Positions 54,381 to 64,000 of a stretch of 64,000 nt of DNA are shown here, piece after piece. The stretch covers positions 138,092,615 through 138,156,614 of the forward strand of contig OW121848.1 of NCBI GenBank assembly GCA_933228895.1. The letters run 5' to 3'. The notes under the pieces are model-generated. The model had not been told where the DNA came from and ran no database searches. It worked only from the letters and a program-made list of their open reading frames with translations. This DNA is from Platycnemis pennipes (Eukaryota; Arthropoda; Insecta; Odonata; Platycnemididae). The translations under genes were made by a program, and so were the position numbers. Each line of letters opens with the position of its first letter. Positions within the stretch are counted from its first letter, which is position 1.

Positions 54381-57300
54381 TTATCGCTGCTGGCAGTGCA
54401 GCGAACAAATTTAAGTTACTGATAGACAACGAAGACAATAAAAACGTGGAGGTAGCCAAAATCTATTTACTCACATATTTCGATTACAATTTTGGTTTCG
54501 CAGATGTTAATGTTTTCTACTTATTTGAAACAATGGAAAGCTACCTTTTCTTCACTCCCTCCACTTGCACAACATTCTTCCTAGCACCTCGGCTGTCAAC
54601 ATGGACACCTTGTAAAATATATCCCCCCAAAACAGCATGGATATTCAATTCGATAACGGATGCAATGAACGCAAAATTTCTGGTGAACTCTGACCCGATT
54701 CCTGTAGATGAGTAATAACCCCTTCCACTCAGTATCGAGGTCGGAACTAGCTCAGCGCCTGCAGACGGTCGATAGAAGTCAATGAGCAAATAACGCGAGG
54801 CTCCTTCCTTCCGCCTCTTTCTTTCCTCGCCGTCTTGACAAAAGTGTCGCGCTCCTTATTGCCTCGAGCGTCGAAGGCGATCTCCCGCCTCCTCCCAGGG
54901 AGCACCTCAACCTCGGCGGCGAAATGTTTCTGGAAATGCGTCCACCAGTCTGCGGATGCGCGACTATTTCGTGCGACTATCGTTTTAACGTTAGCGCTTG
55001 CCAGCCACTGTTCATTAAATTAAAATCCAGAAAACCACGACAAGGGCATGTGGCAGACGGTATAGCGAACGTGGATAAGGGTGATCTATGAAATGAACCT
55101 ATGGTGTGTCTAATGTCGGCATTTCCCTATTTCAGGTGTTTGGATATATAACAGTGTGAATAAAAAAACGAATGCATGAAATCACATATTCCACAGTCTT
55201 CCCTTGTCACATTCTTACGGCCAGCCATCACAAAACATTTTCTGGATTAATTGCTTTATCTCGAAAGTAAAAGCATGCAACTGACATAAGTGCACTAAAT
55301 TAATATGAATTTCCGCGTCTATGGGGACATCTATTCCTCTTCTATACACGAGTTTCGCCGAGTATGACGCACAGATACGGCAGATGATAATTAACACCGC
55401 GTATTCTCCAGGCCTCTCCAAGCCATGCGGTTTTCGACGTTATCTGCAAAATTCGATTTCGACGAAATCTAATGAAATACTGAAACGCCAAGCGCAAGCA
55501 CCCATTACTGGATTTGGTTCGGAGTTAATTAAACGCATTTGTGATTCAGAACTTTATTACTCTGCCAACGGAGGTAATAGCTGCGTTCTGAACCATGGAA
55601 TATTCGGCCGAAATAGATTGCACGAAGTCGATGGAAACAATGTACATGTATTTTTTCATTCAATGAGTAAAAATATAAATCCATTCCTAACCTAGGCACC
55701 GCGTGCACCCATGACAGATTTGGGTCACTTCAGTTGAAGAGAAATATTAAGTGAATAGGGTACACTCTACATTGTAATTTTCTGCGAGCGGGGACTAGAG
55801 AGTAACACCAGATGCTGCTTACAGATGTTAATATTTATTCACATATTAAGTTTAAGAAAGCTCAATATGCAATATCTAAGGAGGAAAATATATTGCTTCA
55901 CACTAGACAAAAAATCCCAAGGACATTTTTCTATCAATAAATAAAATGTTTACGCAACATTGAGTGTATTAAACGTGACTGGAGATCCTTCGGGCAGAAA
56001 TGGAATAAAAATAACTTCAGACTCACCCCCAAGATAGGTGTTTAACGCATGATCGCGATTTAATTAGCTAAATTACTGAAAATGGACAAAATATCAGTCA
56101 ATAAGAAAACATTTCGTTGGCAAGAGAAGTTTCATCGCTACAAATTCTATTGTTTTCCGAAAAATCCACGGTATCTCTCCAATGCCATAACCCGAAATCA
56201 CAGCCCAATGAATTAGCTCAAATCACGCTCAATCTCCTTTTCGCATATCATATATCCACAGAATGCACCATTCTTTGTGATGTGAGTTGCAAAGAACTCA
56301 TCCATACGCCTGTGCAATGAGAGGATTACAATGGAAAAAGGTCTTAAAAAGGAAAAAGGCATTTAAAAATTAAAGATACCCTTGAGGAATAAAAGAGACA
56401 ATGAAAAAATGCTCATTATGCATTGCTTTTGTTCTTTCGGAAAAAAACGAAGTGAACTAAGCATAGCATACTACTACTACAAAGCAAACGAAGTGAACTA
56501 AGCATTGAATCTGCAATACTGAATTCTCTTTTTTCCAGATTCAAAACTAAAGGGAAGCAACAAAATAGCCATAATTAAATTACAGACGGGAATTTTCCCA
56601 AAAAGACAATTGGTTATGGACAATAATGTTGCACCTTGCTCACCGCCAACGTTGAAAAGTATTGGGCCGCAAAAAGCTTCCATGAGCAAAATAAAATAAA
56701 TGGCAATGAATCCAAAATAGAAAAAATGTTTAAAATAATCTTTCGTATATGGCCAAAAATAAATAACGGATACGGACCGAAATATTGGAATTGGGAACGG
56801 AAAGCCGATAACAAAACCCGATTACTATGGCGTACAAGTAGAAAGAGAAAATCCATTAAAATTTACTGCGAAAAGCAGTAAAGTGCAGGCGGAAACCATT
56901 TACGCATTATTGAATTCATTTATTTTTTAACGACCTGATGCTTAATCACAATATGCTGAAGACTCAAGTCCCCTACGTGGAGGAGAAAACGTATCTCCAG
57001 GAAAGGGAAGAATTTTTTATTATGCAGGCAAATCTGGGATTAGTGCAGTCACGGTACACGGAAGACTCAAAGCACCAAGGTAAGTGGATCACAAACAATG
57101 ACGCGCCGGAATCTCAGGTGATCCTCAAGTTTTGATCCGAACTGGAGCACTGCGAGAGGCAGCGCGGAGTTCCGTGCTCAAGTTGTCAACCCGAAAAAAT
57201 GGCCCGGTTAGGAAATGACAAGGTTAAGCCCGTAGTGTATTTTTTCACCAGGCACAGGAAGGATGCTTCTTTATTTCCGTAATAAGAGAAAGAGAGAGAG

Positions 57301-58739
57301 AGAGCGCGCTAGGGGAAAATGATTTTTCGCAGCAAAAGATCTGCGGGGCGCAAGGGTGGATTGAACTCCGCTCATTACTCACCGAAAAAGAAAACAATAT
57401 TGACATTTCAGAGATTACACGCTAAGACATGATTCCCTGGTAAATGACATCAATGTGAGTTACTTCCTGTTGATTCATGCCATTCCACATTTAAATAAAC
57501 TCTACGGCGGATGGAATCCTAAATGAGCAGACTTTCACTGAAGAAAGCTATTTAATAAAGTTGTCCTTCCTCGACACCAACAATTATTTGCTTTCGCAAA
57601 GAGAACGATATGTGGTCCAAGCTCATGAGGCTCAAATACGGAAAAAAGACCACCGTTTGAACTCCTACTCCGAGAACCCGAAACAAGTTCAAAGCAACCT
57701 TCAGTGAAGGCCCTCTGAGCAACAAATTAAGAAATAGAACACAGAATATAATAGAGCAAGGTCTTTCGGACTTTGAGTCGATAGGAAATTCCCACACTAC
57801 CACTCTGACGAAATAAAACGTTATCCAGCAAAATTTTTAATTGTTTTCGTAAAGTGATGTAAAAAGTTTCGATGCCTAAATTAACTATAAAAAACACGAA
57901 ATCGTTACTGAAACTGATGATGTGACACATTGAAACGACAGTTATATCCTCCAGATATAGGGCCATGTGTCTTATTGTTAGTTTGTTAGGGATTTCCTTC
58001 TGCACGAAATGAATCGCTTTGATTTCCATGGCAACACAATTCACTCCTACTACTAAATGATTTCATTGGTACTCAGGCGATAATCTTATTAGCACCACGA
58101 ATTTTAATGAATGTAAATCACGTCACACACGTCACCTTACCCATCTTGGGTACAACACAGCGTTGATCGATTCCCAGGGCCGAAGAGGTCATTAGACAGC
58201 GACATCAACAGAAGATATTATATTGTTTTATAGTTTGGAGTTTAGGCTAATTACAATAAAAAGGCCAAACCTTTTGCCAACGTTTAGGATTTATACATGC
58301 ATCTTTAGGGCTGTAATGATGTGCATAATGATGAAAAATTGTTTATAATCCATTTTTAAAAAGTATGGTTCAAAAAATTACAATAAACAGTCAAAAAAAG
58401 ATAAATAGGTGAAGACATTTTCTAGATTAACTAGATTAGAAGATTAACTAAACTAAATTTCTAACTACAAAAATATATATATTATAGTAAGAGGTCGAGA
58501 AAACAAATCTTACAAGATATTATAACATCGGCACAAAGAGAAAATTAAGGTTTCAATCGGGCGAAGGAAAAAAAACGGTAGAAAAGCAGTTGGCTCCTGC
58601 TGGGGATGCAAAAGAACAGACTTACGCTGGGAGTTGAGTAAGGCTGACACGTAAGCAAGCGCAGAAAGGCACACGGCCAGTTAAAAATTCACCAAATGCG
58701 TTCGAATGTATGTACCTCATCTACTCTTCTATTGCCTCT

Positions 58740-59060
58740 TATAAGGCAATTGCTCATTGTTCCACGTCCCACCCTCGCTTCCTCGTTCAGTCCCCTCTTG
58801 GACACCTTTCCAAGCCGTCCCCTCCCACACCTTTTCCACGCCCCCCACCCCTCCTCTCCCACTTCGCCCTCCCATCACGACGTAATCGGCCAACCCTTTT
58901 AACCAACTCCCCGTCAGCAGATGCATACGCCCCCATCCCTCCCTTTCCCATCCAATTCCTCACGCTCGACGACGTGGGATTTAAGAGAATCGCAAGGGAA
59001 GGCCCTCGGAGGGATGGATCACATTTCGGGCTCCCAGACCCGAGCGAAATTGGCAAGGTT
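58740..59060. other. C-rich block
   Basis: The plus strand is pyrimidine-rich (ccacgccccccacccctcct and similar). Open frames follow from the skew. No function identified. Confidence 0.35.
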
Positions 59061-60179
59061 TGCTCCGCTTTGTGCGACAGCGTCAGTAATAAGTACAAAG
59101 AGTTTTTACTGGATGCCTTTTTCGAGGAATAAAATTCGGTGGCTGAATTAAAGAGTGAGAGCACGAAGTTACAACTCACGTTCTTCGGAAGATATTCAAG
59201 AAAAATACCACCACCTCGATTTTTATTTGAGAAGCGTTATATTTCACTGTTTTGCAATGATAAAAATATTCTTCCCTTCACTACCCATTTACTTGGGTTT
59301 GCTCTAATTACTTCGAAGGGGAAAAGAGCAAAAGAGTGATCAATAAGTGCAATAATACATATTTCCTCAAAAACACATCTTACAGCACACCAACCCACTA
59401 AGAGAATAACGACTTCACGTCATTTTCTTCCATTGGCATTTGGTTTCCTTCACCTCATACCACACACAATATGAAATACAAAATTTCAAATACCTTGCTC
59501 AAGACTCAACCATTTCAGGACACTTCAAATTTATAATACTTCTAGAACGGTTATAATATGCATTCGGAAGTACAAATACTTCTAAACGAAACGCACACGA
59601 TCTCAAATAAGCCGAATACGAAGTAAAAATTTTCGAGAAATCATACGACGCCAATAGAACTGATAGGTAATTAAGGTTCCAAATTTACTTCGATTTTTCT
59701 TCTATATTTTAAGACGACAGGATTCTATTTTTATTATTTTCCATTCAAAAATATAATAAACAACTATATTTCACATACGAGATACTTCACCAAATAATTT
59801 CATGACTGCTGCAGGCAACTGAAAACACTTACAAGGGTGAAAAACTTGTATTTATTCCACCTCGAATGACTGTCTTTCATGAGTATTGGAAGGCTGAAGC
59901 AGCATTTGACCTTGCGTTTGGCAGCCAATCCTGCCTCAATCAAGAATAATAAAGCTCCCACGTGGATGGAAAACGTTTGATATCGATTTCGAGCTGGAGG
60001 AAACACTTGAGCGACCACATGCACATCTAGCTCTCCACTGAACCAACGAATTGGAAAGAAATTTAAAAAAGGATAGGGATATACATAATAGAAATCCGTA
60101 AATGAGTTTCGTCCCGAAAACTACAGGCACAAAAATAATTCAAATTCCATTCATTAATTAGATACGAGGCGTCCCTTGG

Positions 60180-60980
60180 ATCTTTGAGGCACACGTCACC
60201 ACCATCCACCTCGATTCCCATTCTTCCTCCGCCACTTTCCCTCCTACCACTCCATCTCCATTCAAACCGTCACTCCAAGCGCTCCAATCAGCCCGAGGCG
60301 CCGAAGAGCGTCAAAGCACAAGTCATTTCCCCAGAATTGGCTCGATATGTAGTGCGAGAGAGCACGCTCCAAAGACTCCGGCTTCCATTGCCTCACTTAG
60401 CCGTCTCTGGCCGGGGATGGCTGATTCCCGGGAGAACGAACCCGACCCCCTCGCCGCTCCCGACGTGCCACTACTTGAAAGCACCCCGCTTGCGCTGTCC
60501 GAGCCGGCGGATCACCTGAGCAAAGCTTCGGCAAAAAAGAAAAGAGGACTACCCAAGGCAATTTCTCAGCCCGCCGAATCTCGCTGGGGTCCAGAGCCAT
60601 GGCCGTTGCGACACCCGGCGGATGGCCTTTTGTTTTCGGGAGACGGAGTGCTCTGACAACGCTTGGTCAACAGCTTTCCCTCTCAGGGGCTTTTTCCACG
60701 CGCGGAGGGGCTCGAGGGATCCTCCACCGACAGGAAATGGGCGCAAGAAGTCATGCTCCCACGCGAGGGGATGAGCCGAGCCAAAGGAAGGGTCTGCGTG
60801 TTAACTAACGCCATGTGCGAAATGCGCTCCTCGAAGAGCTCACACACATGACCACCTAAGGGAGAAGCGCCACGGGCGTGTCATGGGCGCCGTGACCAGG
60901 GAGGGGCGGATGGCGCGGGGCGCAGGTAAGAGGGAGGGGGCGGAGACAGTGGACAGGAAGCGGCCCAAGAGTGGAGAGAA
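60180..60980. other. GC- and CpG-rich block
   Basis: Dense CpG with several short open frames on both strands, none recognisable. It is the longest CpG-rich block of the window and a plausible candidate for an unmethylated regulatory island upstream of or within intron 1 of EEIG1. Confidence 0.4.
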
Positions 60981-63900
60981 AATCGACTCCGGACACTCCT
61001 GAATAACAAACTTCTCGCAGAAAACACACCGCGAGCACTTGAAAGCTATTCAACGGTATTCCACAGCAACTAAAAGGCGTGTTTATGAACAGCTATGAGA
61101 CAACACTGAACGAGTAAGTATACTACCCTTGATATGAACGTGACGTCGCACGATACGGGAGCACTTCTGTCCGTACACCGATTGGCCATCTTCTACGATG
61201 ATCGCCAGAGGGGACTCCGCCATATTAATGTGAAGCATACTCTCGAAAGACACAAAAATGAGACTGAGTAAATAGTTACGTAAATCACCAGACGTGAATT
61301 AAGTGGCAGAAGCTAGAGAGTATTTCAATCTGAATTCTCCATCCACTGAGGAAATCGTATGGACGAGCTACGTCACGTCGACTAGCAGCTCGCCCACGGT
61401 ATTCGTGGTTGTGGGTAGCAGGATAATTTAAATGAACAAGGAAACAGATCGAGAGGAATAGTCGAACAGAAGATGCTAACATCGTAGCATTAGGGTCATT
61501 GGAATCCAAAATTAATTCGGTCATGTTGGCAGCTGAAGCACAATCCACAATCTAATCTCTCGTTAGTTTCAAATCGATTCAATGATGCATTATCTAAAGC
61601 CCATTTGTGCTATCATGCAAATAGCTAGATCCAATATTCAATTGATAGATTTTCAAACAATAAATACAATACAAAATACCTCTAATCTAGAGCGCAAGAG
61701 AAAAAACATCCCCTATTTACAATAATCGTTTTAGTTCCGTTTCAGCTACGACTTGATGCGTAGATATATGTTGTCTGAAAACTGCCATCTAGTCCACAAG
61801 AGAACTCGACGTGTAGTACACAGGAAGAAGTCCTTACCAAAACAGAGCGATACGTAATGATAGCACACAAGTAAAAACAGGACTGTCTTTCAACATCCGC
61901 AACTGTGGACGTGAATAAATAGGAGTATAGAAGAGCCAGAGCTGGAGTCGCTACTTGACAAGCTCCTGTTTTTTGTGCTACGTAAGTGATGATGTCGCAT
62001 ACGTTTAATTGCACGACGATTCAAGTAAGAGTAAAATACTGGGCGCGATGAACCTCCACAAACCTTTATCGGGCACCAGAGGAAAATTGTCGTTCCTCCT
62101 TGCCAAGGTTATACAGAAAGAAAGTTTGCACCAAATATGCCATTTTATCCCTAAACAACTCAAAAGAAGTTTTAAAAACATGACAAACCAGTATTGAAAA
62201 GAGTATTTATTTTGAGACAATTAAAACGTAAGTCATAAATAATAAGGACACCCATAAAACAAAGAATCCTACTACACACAATATCGATTACACGTTCGAA
62301 AATTCACTTCAAATTCAACTATTCTGCGTGTTTACTAAGACAAGCTGCGTCCGTGCTCATAAAAGATCACAGAGCGCACAGAGCTGCGTGTAACAAAATT
62401 AGAGTAAGCCTTATTCTCCTCTTCGGAAGGACATACTATTACCAGGAGCCAAAAGACGGTAAGAACATGTGGCTCTTGCAAGCATGGGGAGCCTTACTGG
62501 GGATAATGAACACTGGTTTTCTTCTGATGAGCGTAAGAATGTTATTACCAACAATTAGCGTCATGACTTTCTATTCTATTAATGCGCAAATAAGCTCAAT
62601 AAGTGGCAATCACAGATTAGTTCGCCACCCAGAGAAGAAGAGCTGCAAATGCAAATAATCCAGCGAGGGAAAATAAAGAGCAAAATGACCTACGAATTGC
62701 AGAAGACACATCTAATTACTTAACCTAAGAACCTAAAAAAATTCATTCCAAAAGTAAATACACTCCAACCAGAATATCGGTGCAAGGTATGTGGAAAGGT
62801 AATTTTAAATACTATTTCAGGTGTTCCTCGATATTTCATTATGAAATTAATTATTCTCTAAAATGTTGACGCAAATTAGCTCCTATTTATTTTACAACAT
62901 AGTGGTATTATTTTATAACTATACGCATTCCTTTTATAAAGCTTCAAATGAAACCGAATCTCGTAAGTCAATCATCAAGATCCTTATCAGATCTGTTGGT
63001 TTACAATCAGTTATCCAAGTCAAACCAGAATTTACTCATTGCGAACAGCACGAATCCTTAAATAACATTATTTCTACACTATTTCCCCGAGGCTAAAGAA
63101 TGCCGAACATCACCTAAAATATATTAAAATTTAAATCAACATGATAAAATCTTACCTTTCAGTGAAACGGGTGTTTAGATAAATTATGGGTTTTTCGCAT
63201 TTGGGACGGGCATGAAATCCATACTTCATAATTTGGTGACAATATCAATGAAACCGTTTCCGATACATCAAATCAGGACCAAGCATGGCTGGTACTGGCG
63301 ACGACAGATCTTCGGAAAAAGTAAATAAATTACGACACAAGACTCCACCGTCAGTTTTGAGATTCGAGTTTCACTTGTCCATTAGTGCCAGCCTCCTGTC
63401 AAGGGCCAAGAGAAATGCCGGCGAATATATTGTCCTCTTTCCAAAACAATGCCCCACCTGACGTTCCTTTCCGATTCCAGGATCCATTAATTATAAGGAA
63501 GGAGATGACAAATAATTTGAGGAGACGTTGTCCTGGATCTGATCAATTATCACACGTCCTCGCCAAGAGCATTCACAATTCTGATAGCTTGAACTTTCAA
63601 ACAGCGAATGTAGTACCAACAAGCACTGGCCAGTTCCGTGGATTCTGACAGTCAACTTCTTGCATAGCGGCCGAATTAGGTAAGCTGAAGTTTTTAACAG
63701 GGAGGGACAAGGGGAAATTGTACGATTTTTTAAAATTCGCTGCGGTCCCTCTACAATGCAAAATACCTCGAGAACAAAAACTCGTCGCACAAGAGATACA
63801 TATTGGCATTAAATATTTCCAGCCGCATATTCTTGGCGAGGATGCCCGATTTCAAATTTCTGCGTATGTTTGGTCCAGGTGTATCGCGTGGAACGAGCAT

Positions 63901-64000
63901 GGAAAGTGAGAATGAAATCTTAACCACAAGTTATAATTTTTTTCCGATTTAGATCTATAATGCCATAATATTTTCCTTCGTAGCTAGCATCAATGCAATC

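Noticed and set aside
55321..55695. 124-codon plus-strand frame
   Set aside because: No domain or family recognised, no splice or regulatory context; treated as chance.

Overview
The window is eukaryotic, most likely from an arthropod and probably an insect with a large, transposon-rich genome. It holds one recognisable protein-coding gene, on the minus strand: a homologue of the vertebrate FAM102A/EEIG1 family (early estrogen-induced gene 1 protein, with an N-terminal NT-C2 membrane-binding domain). Six coding exons were joined by reading splice sites and protein similarity: 28963-28843, 22841-22651, 22361-22141, 20859-20508, 3914-3601 and 2310-2195, with the stop codon at 2197-2195. The phases join without a break to give 437 residues after a split first codon. 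The family's first coding exon (about 50 residues, start of the C2 domain) was not found anywhere in 28964-64000, so it probably lies upstream of the window and the first coding intron would exceed 35 kb. It could also be too diverged to spot by eye.

Layout. 1-2194: 3' UTR and downstream sequence. 2195-28963: exons 2-7 of the gene with long AT-rich introns, the largest being 16.6 kb (3915-20507). 28964-64000: no convincing protein-coding exon; this is probably intron 1 and/or upstream flank. It contains GC-rich blocks and most of the mobile-element relics.

Mobile elements supported by the sequence: a tRNA-derived SINE family (4523-4802, 8411-8677 decayed, 31736-32103 reversed); 3' ends of RTE-like non-LTR retrotransposons (17306-17840, 30680-31040, 33550-33860); a Penelope-like GIY-YIG endonuclease relic (21265-21630, minus); and three non-autonomous DNA transposons with terminal inverted repeats and candidate target-site duplications: hAT-like (40381-40817, 8-bp TSD), PIF/Harbinger-like (53532-54380, TTA TSD) and CACTA-like (18695-19194, 3-bp ATG TSD, repeated subterminal motifs). 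A further unclassified family has copies at about 16800-17170 and 43620-44160.

A striking large-scale feature is a compositional switch near 23.75 kb, inside the intron between exons 2 and 3. Sequence to the left (the downstream part of the gene) is strongly CpG-poor and sequence to the right is CpG-replete. My hand counts are 6 CpG in 601-1200 against 30 in 24301-24900. This fits long-term germline gene-body methylation that starts downstream of the 5' end. No prokaryotic-type system, CRISPR array, rRNA gene or intact tRNA gene was seen, and no clearly new biological system was found.
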